Assembly: GCA_016926135.1 (NCBI GenBank)
Contig: JAFGPH010000261.1
Location: 1 to 5,093 of the forward strand
DNA length: 5,093 nucleotides
Reading direction: 5' to 3'
From: Deltaproteobacteria bacterium
GTDB lineage: Bacteria; Desulfobacterota; DSM-4660; Desulfatiglandales; HGW-15
The notes below the pieces were generated by a model, which did no database searches, was not told the DNA's origin, and saw only the letters and a program-made list of their open reading frames with translations. Shown one piece after another: positions 1-5,093 of the stretch (the first letter of the stretch is position 1; every line of letters starts with the position of its first letter). The translations under genes were made by a program, and so were the position numbers.

Positions 1-341
1 CCTATGGGGCTGCGGGCCGGGCACTGACGCTTCTTTCCCATGACATCGTCGTAGCCTCCGGCTCTGTCTGTCGGGTGGATGAGAAAAAGTGCATGGGGTG
101 CGGGGCCTGTGTCTCGGCCTGTACGTACGGGGCCCTGGATCTCCAGGAGACGAAACAGGGCAAAAAGGCCGTGGTCAACCCGGTTCTCTGCAAGGGGGAC
201 GGCCTTTGCAACGCCAAGTGCCCGACGGGTGCCATTTCCCTGAAGCACTTTACCGATGATGAGATTTTGAGCGAAATCGATGCGCTGGTTCCGCCGGAGG
301 AGGCCCCGCAGCAGATGGACGCTGCGGTTGGAGATGCCTAG
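1..341 (+). CDS. bamE: HdrA/BamE-like electron-transfer protein, C-terminal ferredoxin domain (5' partial)
   Basis: The reading frame is open from base 3 to the TAG at 339-341, giving the last 112 residues of a protein that begins outside the window. The fragment carries a ferredoxin-type domain. A first motif CMGCGACVSAC (fragment residues 30-40, CX2CX2CX3C) is followed by a second, CKGDGLCNAKCP (residues 63-74). This layout and the short acidic tail match the C-terminal domain of HdrA, the flavin-containing heterodisulfide reductase subunit; BamE is its homologue in class II benzoyl-CoA reductase. The expected role is to pass electrons between an FAD site (upstream, not visible) and the partner BamF in the cytoplasm. 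In the second motif Asp66 stands where a CX2CX2C motif would have its second Cys, so that cluster may be Asp-ligated or altered. The next gene starts 43 bp downstream, so the two are probably co-transcribed. Assignment to BamE rather than another HdrA paralogue rests on the neighbours. Confidence 0.8.
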   Translation, partial: YGAAGRALTLLSHDIVVASGSVCRVDEKKCMGCGACVSACTYGALDLQETKQGKKAVVNPVLCKGDGLCNAKCPTGAISLKHFTDDEILSEIDALVPPEEAPQQMDAAVGDA

Positions 342-373
342 CGCACGGATGAACGGATCCGGGTACATTCAAT

Positions 374-379
374 GAGGTG
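374..379 (+). promoter_or_regulatory. Ribosome binding site of the selenoprotein gene
   Basis: GAGGTG lies 5 nt before the ATG at 385. It matters because it supports a start upstream of the in-frame TGA, rather than at the ATG at 496 that a standard gene caller would choose. No comparable purine-rich site precedes 496. Confidence 0.7.
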
Positions 380-384
380 AAAAC

Positions 385-1233
385 ATGAGTGCAGCGCTTA
401 CGTTCAAACCGAAGACCCTGGGTTTTGTGTGCCACTGGTGAGCGTACGGGGCCGCTGACCTGGCTGGAGTTTCCAGACTGCAATATACCAGTGAAATGAG
501 GCTGATCCGGGTGATGTGTTCCGGTCGGGTGGACTTGTCGTTCGTGCTCCGGGCCTTCTCGAACGGAATCGACGGGGTGTTCATCGGCGCCTGTCATCTT
601 GGGGAATGCAATTATGTGACCCAGGGGAATTACCATACCCTGAACACGGTGCTTCTCTGCAAGAGAATCATAGAACACATCGGGCTGAACCCCGAGCGAC
701 TGAGAATCGCATTTATGTCCGCAAGTGATGCGAACCTTTTTGTCGAAGGGGTGAATGATTTCGTCCGGAATGTGAAAAGGCTCGGCCCCATTGGCCAGGG
801 CGAAGGAATCGACAAAGCTGAACTGAAGTCCAGGCTTACGGAGGTCACAAGGCTGGTTCCCTACATCAAGGTGGTGAAAAACGAGAAACTGGGGACCCCT
901 CTGCAGAATCCTGAAGAGTATGAGCATTTTTTCACCAAAGAGGAGATCCAGAAGCTGTTCAGCGAAGTGGTCTCGTACTATATTGACCCGCAGAAGTGCC
1001 AGGCCTGCATGACCTGCGCGAGGCGATGCCCGGCAGAGGCGATCATCAGCGCCAAGAACCAGATCCACATCATTGATCAGGACAAGTGCATCAAGTGCGG
1101 CACCTGCTTTGAGGTTTGTCCACCGAAATTCGGCTCCGTGACGAAGATCGTGGGCGCACCGGTTCCGCCTCCTCTTCCAGAAGGAAAGAGGGCGGTAGTC
1201 AGAAAGGCCAAAGAAAAAGGAGTGCAACCTTAG
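385..1233 (+). CDS. bamF: Selenocysteine-containing MvhD/BamF-like protein fused to a 2[4Fe-4S] ferredoxin domain
   Basis: This 282-residue protein is read through a TGA at 439-441 as selenocysteine (U19). The N-terminal part (about 10-135) is an MvhD domain, which holds a [2Fe-2S] cluster and links HdrA to a partner oxidoreductase. Its landmarks are FVCHWUAYGAADLAGVSRLQY (shown only to residue 33 here), CSGRVD (C45) and GACHLGEC (C70, C75). MvhD proteins have CxxC where this one has CHWU, so Sec replaces the second Cys. A linker (about 136-197) leads to a ferredoxin domain with C205/C208/C211/C215 and C235/C238/C241/C245, each CX2CX2CX3C followed by Pro, predicting two [4Fe-4S] clusters. The frame is continuous from ATG 385 through TGA to ATG 496 and on to TAG 1231-1233, and both halves belong to one domain, so a pseudogene is unlikely. 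A SECIS-like hairpin follows the TGA. Class II benzoyl-CoA reductases are described as W/Se enzymes with a Sec-containing BamF, which agrees. Confidence 0.88.
439..441 (+). other. In-frame UGA recoded as selenocysteine (U19)
   Basis: The TGA falls at codon 19, in frame with ATG 385 upstream and the long frame downstream. It occupies the second Cys position of the MvhD CxxC motif (CHWU). The residues on both sides (GFVCHW before, AYGAADLAG after) match the family, so the protein makes sense only if the codon is decoded. Confidence 0.88.
442..476 (+). promoter_or_regulatory. Candidate bacterial SECIS element
   Basis: CTGGA (464-468) and TCCAG (472-476) form a perfect 5-bp stem closed by the loop GTT (469-471). 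The loop begins 27 nt after the UGA. Bacterial SECIS elements as I know them lie just downstream of UGA inside the coding region, have a short apical stem, and have a G in the first two loop positions; this hairpin meets those points. The stem is short and I could not compute a fold. An outer pairing of 460-463 with 488-491 is possible but would leave a lopsided internal loop. Confidence 0.6.
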
Positions 1234-1306
1234 GAACGGCCTTTTGTCCATTCCGTCGGTTCTCTCGTCTTCACATCTTTGCCTCGCTTTTTATTTCTTT
1301 TTCCCT

Positions 1307-1336
1307 TTGACACCCGCCCAGATTGTTTGCTATAAA
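1307..1336 (+). promoter_or_regulatory. Sigma70-type promoter of the IclR regulator gene
   Basis: TTGACA (1307-1312) is a perfect -35 hexamer, followed 18 bp later by TATAAA (1331-1336), one base off the -10 consensus. A T-rich stretch at 1288-1302 sits where an UP element would be. The predicted start of transcription is near 1343. That places the ribosome binding site at 1354 and the GTG at 1365 inside the transcript, and excludes the TTG at 1323 as translation start. A small dyad, AAAAC (1336-1340) and GTTTT (1345-1349), straddles the predicted +1 and could be an autoregulatory operator. Confidence 0.7.
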
Positions 1337-1353
1337 AAACATACGTTTTGCTT

Positions 1354-1358
1354 GGAGA
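1354..1358 (+). promoter_or_regulatory. Ribosome binding site deciding the IclR start
   Basis: GGAGA lies 6 nt before GTG 1365 and 18 nt before the next in-frame candidate, ATG 1377. The spacing favours the GTG. Confidence 0.6.
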
Positions 1359-1364
1359 ACAATT

Positions 1365-2135
1365 GTGGTTTCCGCCATGCCCCGCCTGCCAAAAAGAGTG
1401 CCGGCCATAGACAAGTGTTTCGCCATCCTTGGGTTGCTCGCGGAGTCGAACGGACCCATGGGCATTAGTGAAATATCCGGAAAACTCGAGCTGAACAAGA
1501 GCACGGTATTCAGCATCGTGCATACGCTCATGGATCTCGACGTGCTCGAAAGCCACCCTGATGGAAAATTTGTCTTCGGCACACGTTTCTATATCCTGGG
1601 AAAGATGGCGGGGAAACGATCGAAGCTCATCCAGACCGCACATCCGTATCTGGAAAAGATCAATGAAAAAACAAAGCTTTCGGCCTTTTTAGGGTTGCGT
1701 TCCGATTCCCGGGTGATTCTCATCGACAAGGTGGATTCAGCCTACGGGATCAAGCTCTCATCGGAAATCGGCATGCAGATGCCGGCCCTGGCAGGCGCCG
1801 GCATCAAGGCCATGCTTTCACAACTATCGGATGAAGAACTCGATGAGATCCTCGCTCGGACCGATCTCAAAAGATATACACCCTTCTCCATTGTCGATAA
1901 GACGGTCTATAAAGAGGAGGTTCTTGAAGTTCGCAAACAGGGCATCGCCTATGACAGCGAAGAGTACATCCAAGGGATGATTGCCCTTGCCGTGCCCGTG
2001 AAGGCAGACGGCAGGGATCTTCAAGCCGCCATCTGGGCGGTCGGTCTGGCGAGCCAGGTGACCGACGCATCCATGCCGGAGCTGACAGCGTTACTTAAAA
2101 GGATCGCCGATGAGATCAATTGCCGGCTACTGTGA
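1365..2135 (+). CDS. IclR-family transcriptional regulator
   Basis: The protein has 256 residues from GTG 1365; starting at ATG 1377 would remove four. Residues about 10-75 form the winged helix-turn-helix typical of IclR proteins. The opening is RVPAIDKCFAIL, and the recognition-helix region LNKSTVFSIVHTLMDL spans 43-58. Residues about 85-250 form the effector-binding domain, with the recognisable PALAGAGIKAML (140-151) and the segment YDSEEYIQGMIALAVPV (196-212). Length and domain order are normal for the family. IclR proteins often control aromatic catabolism by binding an aromatic acid or CoA-ester effector. Its position between the two bam blocks suggests control of this cluster, which is inference. 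It has its own promoter, and the next gene starts 41 bp after its stop, so readthrough into the downstream genes is possible. The effector, and whether it activates or represses, cannot be read from sequence. Confidence 0.9.
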   Translation: MVSAMPRLPKRVPAIDKCFAILGLLAESNGPMGISEISGKLELNKSTVFSIVHTLMDLDVLESHPDGKFVFGTRFYILGKMAGKRSKLIQTAHPYLEKINEKTKLSAFLGLRSDSRVILIDKVDSAYGIKLSSEIGMQMPALAGAGIKAMLSQLSDEELDEILARTDLKRYTPFSIVDKTVYKEEVLEVRKQGIAYDSEEYIQGMIALAVPVKADGRDLQAAIWAVGLASQVTDASMPELTALLKRIADEINCRLL

Positions 2136-2176
2136 TGTGCAAGAAATATGGGCAACTTGCCGGAGGGAGGTTCAGC

Positions 2177-2383
2177 ATGTATTTCAGGGTTCACTGTAAC
2201 GTGAAGGAGATCGAAGCCCCGAGTAAGGAAGCAGCCGAGCAAATTCTGAAGGATTCGCTGGCCGAGATCATTTGGCTGCTTCCGGTCACGGAAACTCCCG
2301 TAGCACCTCCGGCGAGAGAACCCAGGAAGATTGAAGTGAAGGAAAAGAAGGGCGGGCATGGTTCAATGACCGCGCGCCATTAG
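2177..2383 (+). CDS. Small protein of unknown function (68 aa) upstream of bamB
   Basis: I do not recognise this gene. The ATG at 2177 follows a strong ribosome binding site (GGGAGG, 2165-2170, 6-nt spacing), better than the upstream in-frame alternatives. The 68 residues begin with a hydrophobic/polar alternation suggesting a beta strand (YFRVHCNVKEIEA). A likely amphipathic helix follows (SKEAAEQILKDSLAEIIW, about 16-33), then a Pro-rich linker (about 36-48) and a Lys-rich basic tail. There is one Cys (residue 7), no signal peptide and no membrane segment, so it is probably cytoplasmic. It sits between the IclR gene (41 bp) and bamB (82 bp) on the same strand. A regulatory, assembly or cofactor-related role near the tungstoenzyme is possible, but nothing in the sequence shows one. 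A spurious ORF cannot be fully excluded at this size, though the start context argues against it. Confidence 0.6.
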   Translation: MYFRVHCNVKEIEAPSKEAAEQILKDSLAEIIWLLPVTETPVAPPAREPRKIEVKEKKGGHGSMTARH

Positions 2384-2396
2384 GATATGCCGAAGC

Positions 2397-2413
2397 TGCA
2401 CATGACGTGTGCA
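2397..2413 (+). promoter_or_regulatory. Perfect palindrome in the bamB leader, candidate operator
   Basis: TGCACA (2397-2402) and TGTGCA (2408-2413) are exact inverted repeats separated by 5 bp. A 17-bp two-fold symmetric site of this kind suits a dimeric DNA-binding protein such as the adjacent IclR regulator. It partly overlaps the candidate -24 element, where a bound repressor could block polymerase. Its function is inference from symmetry and position. Confidence 0.4.
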
Positions 2414-2424
2414 CAACCCTTGCA
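2408..2424 (+). promoter_or_regulatory. Candidate sigma54-type (-24/-12) promoter for bamB
   Basis: GTGCAC (2409-2414), five bases, then TTGCA (2420-2424) resemble the sigma54 pattern TGGCAC-N5-TTGCA with correct spacing: G2411 at -24 and C2423 at -12. The -12 half is perfect. The -24 half has T instead of G at -25, which is usually conserved, so this may be weak or chance. The predicted transcript start is about 2435, leaving a 31-nt leader that keeps the bamB ribosome binding site. Confidence 0.3.
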
Positions 2425-2441
2425 GCCGGAAATCAGGCTGC
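2422..2441 (+). repeat. GC-rich inverted repeat in the bamB leader
   Basis: GCAGCC (2422-2427) and GGCTGC (2436-2441) are exact complements around an 8-nt loop. No T run follows, so this is not an intrinsic terminator. If the leader is transcribed from upstream, it could form a short hairpin 12 nt before the bamB ribosome binding site. It overlaps the -12 half of the candidate sigma54 element. Confidence 0.4.
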
Positions 2442-2465
2442 CAAGAGACTGCAGAGGGGCAAATC

Positions 2466-4424
2466 ATGAGGTACGCTGAAACAGGGTTCCAATTAGAAGT
2501 GGATTTGTCAAAGGGAAGCATCGAGAAGGTGGAGACCGATCCGAGGGATACGGCATTGTATCTGGGCGGCAACGGGATGAATGCCAAGCTGCTCTATGAG
2601 ATGGTTCCTCCGGGTACGGACCCATGGTCTCCCGACAACCTGCTGATTTTCGGGAACGGTCTCCTGAACGGCACCTGCGTACCCGGCGCAAACCGTGTGT
2701 CGGTCGATACCATGGCCCCATTGAATGGATTCATGGGGCATTCCCTGATCGGCGGATTTTTCGGCGCGGAAATGAAAATGGCCGGTTATGACCGGATCGT
2801 CATTCGCGGTGAGTCTCCCGACCTGGTTTACCTGGCCGTTCACAACGACAAGGTTGAGATCCGTGATGCAAGACATCTCCGGGGAAAAGGGATGTATGAC
2901 ACCCAGCGGCTGATCCAGGAGGAGCTGAACGACAAGAGGGCATGGGTGGCAGCCGTCGGTCCGGCCGGGGAGAACAGGGTCATGATGGCTTCGATCGATT
3001 GCGGCAACTCCAGCGCCGCCCGAACGGTCGGACCCGTTATGGGGGCCAAAAGGCTGAAGGCGATTGCCGTCCGGGGGACCAAAGACGTGTATCTCGCCCA
3101 CCCCGCCGAACTCTGGGAGATGTGCTCGCGTCTGAGAAAGGAGCTTGATGCGAACCCGAATATCGGGGACTGGATGGCGGTCGATGAGGATGACAGCTTC
3201 CATCACAACAACTTTTCCTGGGGTAACGCCAGGATCCGCCGAAAGAACTTCTGGAGCGCCACGCTCGAAGAGAGATGGCGGAACCTCAAGTACGACCACA
3301 TGAGCCGCCAGACCGGCTGTTGGAATTGTCCGAAGGCATGCCACAACGTGATCCACTGGCCCGGTCGAAGACGGTTTTCCTACAAATGCTACGGCAAAGA
3401 TACCTATCACATGGCCTCCTTCCAGGAACTGGACTTTACCTACGAGATACTGGGTGTTTCCCAGGACCTGGGGCTTGACTCCTACTCAACACCGCAGGTT
3501 GTCGCCTTTGCCCTGGAGCTCCTGGAGGCCGGGATTCTGACGGAAAAAGACTTTCCCGGGATGCCCTCCGACGTGAGGGGCAGGTTCTACTACCTGATTG
3601 ACAAGATCGCTCATCGAGAGGGCATCGGAGATGTCCTCGCCCACGGAACTTCCGGTGCGGCCGCCATCATCGGCAAAGGCGCCGAGAAATTCGATCACAA
3701 CACGGTCAAAAAATTTGAACAGTTGCCCATCAAGCTGGGCAAACTCAATCCGGCCTATTTCCTCATGATCGCCACCGGGGAGGACATGGCCATCACCCAG
3801 ATCGAAGGCTCCTTCCCGCAGGACCCCATCACGGACCCCGAGCTGAAGGAGGAGTTCATCCGGAAGTGGACCGCGGTCCCGGACAAGAAGTTCGTCGAAT
3901 GGTTCCGGCAATGGGAGAAACGGGATCAGCTGCCCGACGACGCCATGTGCGCCATCACCGATTGGAACGAGTGCATGCACTACCTGGATGATTCCCTGGG
4001 ATTCTGCGGATTCGTCTCCTCTTTCCGGGGTCAGTTCGGCGGCACCACCGGATATCACGTATGGAATATGCCGGAGATCATCACCCACGCGACGGGAATC
4101 GAGTTCGACAAGGACAGACTGTGGGAATGTTTCCAGAGGAACCGGAACCTGATAAGGGCCCTTAACAACCGGGCGGGGCTGAGAAGGTCCATGGAGAGAC
4201 CTCCGGAGGATCACTGGGCAGTCAGGAATGAGGAGTACGAGCAGCTGCTGCTGACCAAATATTATGACTTCAAGGGGTGGACGTTTGACGGGATTCCCAC
4301 CAAAGAGACCCTGGAGAGATTGAACCTGGGCTATGTGGCGGAAGACCTCATCCAGAGAGGCGTTCTGACAGGCAATGAAGTCACTGCCCTCCAGGACCCC
4401 AGGGCCAAGAAAAAGACGGAATGA
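2466..4424 (+). CDS. bamB: Tungsten-dependent benzoyl-CoA reductase catalytic subunit BamB (AOR family)
   Basis: This 652-residue protein has the length and architecture of the aldehyde:ferredoxin oxidoreductase family. The start is ATG 2466, preceded by GAGGGG (2454-2459, 6-nt spacing); the opening MRYAETGFQLEVDLSKG matches BamB as I recall it. The N-terminal domain (about 1-210) shows family landmarks: YLGGNGMNAK (32-41), GGFFGAEMKMAGYD (96-109), AVGPAGENRV (163-172) and a VMGAKRLKAIAVRG stretch (191-204) for pterin binding. The [4Fe-4S] ligands are C285, C288 and C292 (CX2CX3C) plus C514 in DDSLGFCGF. C308 in FSYKCYGK probably corresponds to the tungsten-ligating Cys of BamB, judged from context rather than an alignment. 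BamB catalyses two-electron reduction of benzoyl-CoA to cyclohexa-1,5-diene-1-carbonyl-CoA without ATP. The neighbouring BamC and Sec-containing BamF-like genes favour BamB over other AOR enzymes, but a paralogue acting on a different aryl-CoA remains possible. Confidence 0.85.
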   Translation: MRYAETGFQLEVDLSKGSIEKVETDPRDTALYLGGNGMNAKLLYEMVPPGTDPWSPDNLLIFGNGLLNGTCVPGANRVSVDTMAPLNGFMGHSLIGGFFGAEMKMAGYDRIVIRGESPDLVYLAVHNDKVEIRDARHLRGKGMYDTQRLIQEELNDKRAWVAAVGPAGENRVMMASIDCGNSSAARTVGPVMGAKRLKAIAVRGTKDVYLAHPAELWEMCSRLRKELDANPNIGDWMAVDEDDSFHHNNFSWGNARIRRKNFWSATLEERWRNLKYDHMSRQTGCWNCPKACHNVIHWPGRRRFSYKCYGKDTYHMASFQELDFTYEILGVSQDLGLDSYSTPQVVAFALELLEAGILTEKDFPGMPSDVRGRFYYLIDKIAHREGIGDVLAHGTSGAAAIIGKGAEKFDHNTVKKFEQLPIKLGKLNPAYFLMIATGEDMAITQIEGSFPQDPITDPELKEEFIRKWTAVPDKKFVEWFRQWEKRDQLPDDAMCAITDWNECMHYLDDSLGFCGFVSSFRGQFGGTTGYHVWNMPEIITHATGIEFDKDRLWECFQRNRNLIRALNNRAGLRRSMERPPEDHWAVRNEEYEQLLLTKYYDFKGWTFDGIPTKETLERLNLGYVAEDLIQRGVLTGNEVTALQDPRAKKKTE

Positions 4425-4426
4425 AG

Positions 4427-4433
4427 AAGGGGG
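4427..4433 (+). promoter_or_regulatory. Ribosome binding site deciding the bamC start
   Basis: AAGGGGG ends 7 nt before GTG 4441 and starts just after the bamB stop. It supports GTG 4441 over the in-frame ATG at 4375, which lies inside bamB without a comparable site. Confidence 0.6.
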
Positions 4434-4440
4434 CTTCGTC

Positions 4441-4998
4441 GTGGACAAGAACGGCAAGAACACCAAAATCGTCAAAGAAATCAAGGTGGATACCAAGAAG
4501 TGCGTGGGCTGCAGGGCGTGTGAGATCGCCTGTTCCGCCTTTCACGCCGTACCGAAGTACAGCTCCGTGAACCCCGCACGCTCCCGGATCATGGTGGTCA
4601 TGGATGAAGTGAGGGACATCTTTGTTCCCATACGAGCGGGCGAATACACCGAGGCGGAGTGTAACGGACGAAACCGCTACATGATCGATGGAAAGGAATA
4701 CGACGAGTGCACCTTCTGCCCGGCCTCCTGCCCATCCAGGGATGCCTTCAAAGAGCCGGATTCAGGTCTCCCGCTCAAGTGTGACATGTGCGAAAATGTC
4801 CCGCCCCTTGATGTGCCCATGTGTGTGGACGCTTGCACGTTCGGTGCCCTGACATACGAGGAAAGGGAGGTGGTAAGGCCCGAGGCGGAGGAGGTCAAGC
4901 GGGGGGACATGGAGATCGGACTGAAGCAATTGGTCAATAAATATGGGTCCAAGCGGGTGATGGAGACCCTTGCCCGGCTGCAGCGGCTCGAACACTAA
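4441..4998 (+). CDS. bamC: BamC: three-cluster [4Fe-4S] ferredoxin-like electron-transfer subunit
   Basis: The protein has 185 residues from GTG 4441, 16 bp after the bamB stop. It resembles the polyferredoxin electron-transfer subunits of molybdenum and tungsten enzymes. It has twelve Cys, exactly enough for three cubane clusters: C21/C24/C27/C31 (CVGCRACEIAC), a lone C74, C90/C93/C97 (CTFCPASC), and C114/C117/C128/C132 (CDMC then CVDAC). BamB and BamC of Geobacter form a BC heterodimer unit in which BamC carries three [4Fe-4S] clusters and connects the tungsten site to the rest of the complex; the count here agrees. There is no Tat or Sec signal peptide, which fits a cytoplasmic complex and distinguishes it from exported DmsB-like proteins. 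The C-terminal 45 residues are charged and helical, with no Cys. Tight spacing indicates translation on one message with bamB. Confidence 0.87.
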   Translation: MDKNGKNTKIVKEIKVDTKKCVGCRACEIACSAFHAVPKYSSVNPARSRIMVVMDEVRDIFVPIRAGEYTEAECNGRNRYMIDGKEYDECTFCPASCPSRDAFKEPDSGLPLKCDMCENVPPLDVPMCVDACTFGALTYEEREVVRPEAEEVKRGDMEIGLKQLVNKYGSKRVMETLARLQRLEH

Positions 4999-5025
4999 GA
5001 CGGACGAAGGGAATCGAGGAACGCC

Positions 5026-5093
5026 GTGGAGACAGTAGCGCCCTACAAAGAGATCATTGATGTGATCAAGGCGAGCGGTGGAGAAGCCTTCAA
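5026..5093 (+). CDS. bamD: Start of a probable BamD-like (HdrD/CCG-type) protein, 3' partial
   Basis: Only 22 codons are visible, opening METVAPYKEIIDVIKASGG from GTG 5026. A ribosome binding site, GAGGA (5016-5020), lies 5 nt upstream, and the gap from the bamC stop is 27 bp. The frame stays open to the window edge. The YKEIIDVIKASGGEAF stretch resembles the N-terminus of HdrD/HdrC-like Fe-S proteins, where a CxxCGxC cluster motif usually follows shortly. BamD is the HdrD-like subunit that follows bamC in Geobacter, so position and sequence agree. The identification is provisional because no cluster or CCG motif falls inside the window. Confidence 0.55.
   Translation, partial: METVAPYKEIIDVIKASGGEAF

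Larger units (their letters stand above)
1234..1364 (+). promoter_or_regulatory. Intergenic region between bamF and the IclR gene
   Basis: This 131-bp gap holds no plausible gene. Its first half is pyrimidine-rich; its second half holds the regulator's promoter and ribosome binding site. No convincing intrinsic terminator for the upstream genes is seen: the best hairpin (1233-1239 with 1248-1254) contains a mismatch and is not followed by a T run. Confidence 0.6.

Noticed and set aside
346..361. CGGAT direct repeat and CGGATCCG palindrome before bamF
   Set aside because: It is short, sits in a 43-bp gap between probably co-transcribed genes, and has no other sign of an operator.
385..1233. 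bamF read as a pseudogene or frameshift because of the TGA at 439-441
   Set aside because: There is no frame change, the TGA sits exactly at a conserved Cys position, a SECIS-like hairpin follows, and Sec is known in this complex.
250..1251. Long open frame on the - strand (333 aa)
   Set aside because: It lies antisense to the bamE end and bamF, has no recognisable domain, and its composition is typical of the shadow of a GC-rich gene.
1233..1254. Possible terminator hairpin after bamF (GGAACGG with CCATTCC)
   Set aside because: The stem has an internal mismatch, and no T run follows immediately; the T-rich tract lies about 35 bases further on.
1323..1364. Upstream TTG start extending the IclR protein
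   Set aside because: The TTG lies between the -35 and -10 elements, upstream of the predicted transcript start, so it would not be in the mRNA.
2362..2389. Sigma70-like promoter (TTCAAT, GATATG) before bamB
   Set aside because: Both hexamers are poor matches and overlap the end of the small ORF; the -24/-12 candidate is better, though also uncertain.
2508..3410. Long open frame on the - strand (300 aa) opposite bamB
   Set aside because: It is a shadow of the bamB coding frame, with no family features.
4375..4440. Longer bamC start at ATG 4375
   Set aside because: It would overlap bamB by 50 bases, lacks a ribosome binding site, and adds residues unlike BamC; GTG 4441 has a good site and gives the usual length.
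3486..4496. Long open frame on the - strand (336 aa) opposite bamB and bamC
   Set aside because: It is a shadow of coding frames that carry clear family motifs.

Overview
The window looks like part of a gene cluster for a class II (tungsten/selenium, ATP-independent) benzoyl-CoA reductase, the Bam complex that strict anaerobes use to dearomatise benzoyl-CoA. The family, the UGA-encoded selenocysteine and the abundant Fe-S proteins suggest an obligately anaerobic, aromatic-degrading member of the former Deltaproteobacteria (a sulfate reducer or syntroph). That assignment is inference from gene content. No rRNA, tRNA, CRISPR array or mobile element is visible, and every gene supported here is on the + strand.

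Layout. Positions 1-341 are the C-terminal end of an HdrA/BamE-like flavin and Fe-S electron-transfer protein. Positions 385-1233 are one MvhD/BamF-like gene interrupted by an in-frame TGA at 439-441. The TGA is best read as selenocysteine, because it replaces a conserved Cys and a SECIS-like hairpin follows. A gene caller that treats TGA as stop would start the gene late (496) and lose 37 residues. A 131-bp gap then carries a near-consensus sigma70 promoter (TTGACA-N18-TATAAA), which drives an IclR-family regulator (1365-2135). A small unrecognised gene (2177-2383) follows. The 82-bp leader before bamB contains two perfect dyads and a -24/-12 (sigma54-like) element. Then come the tungsten aldehyde:ferredoxin oxidoreductase family catalytic subunit BamB (2466-4424), its three-cluster ferredoxin partner BamC (4441-4998), and the first codons of a further gene (5026 to the edge), probably bamD.

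How the genes work together. By analogy with the characterised Geobacter metallireducens complex, BamB reduces the aromatic ring at a tungsten-bis-pyranopterin site. BamC wires that site to an Hdr/Mvh-like module (BamD, BamE, BamF) thought to energise electrons by flavin-based bifurcation. The order here (E-F, regulator, small ORF, B-C-D) differs from the contiguous B-to-I order I recall from Geobacter. The IclR protein is a plausible local aromatic-responsive regulator. The less ordinary parts are the hidden selenoprotein, an Asp in place of a cluster Cys in the BamE-like protein, the small conserved-looking ORF, and the layered bamB leader.
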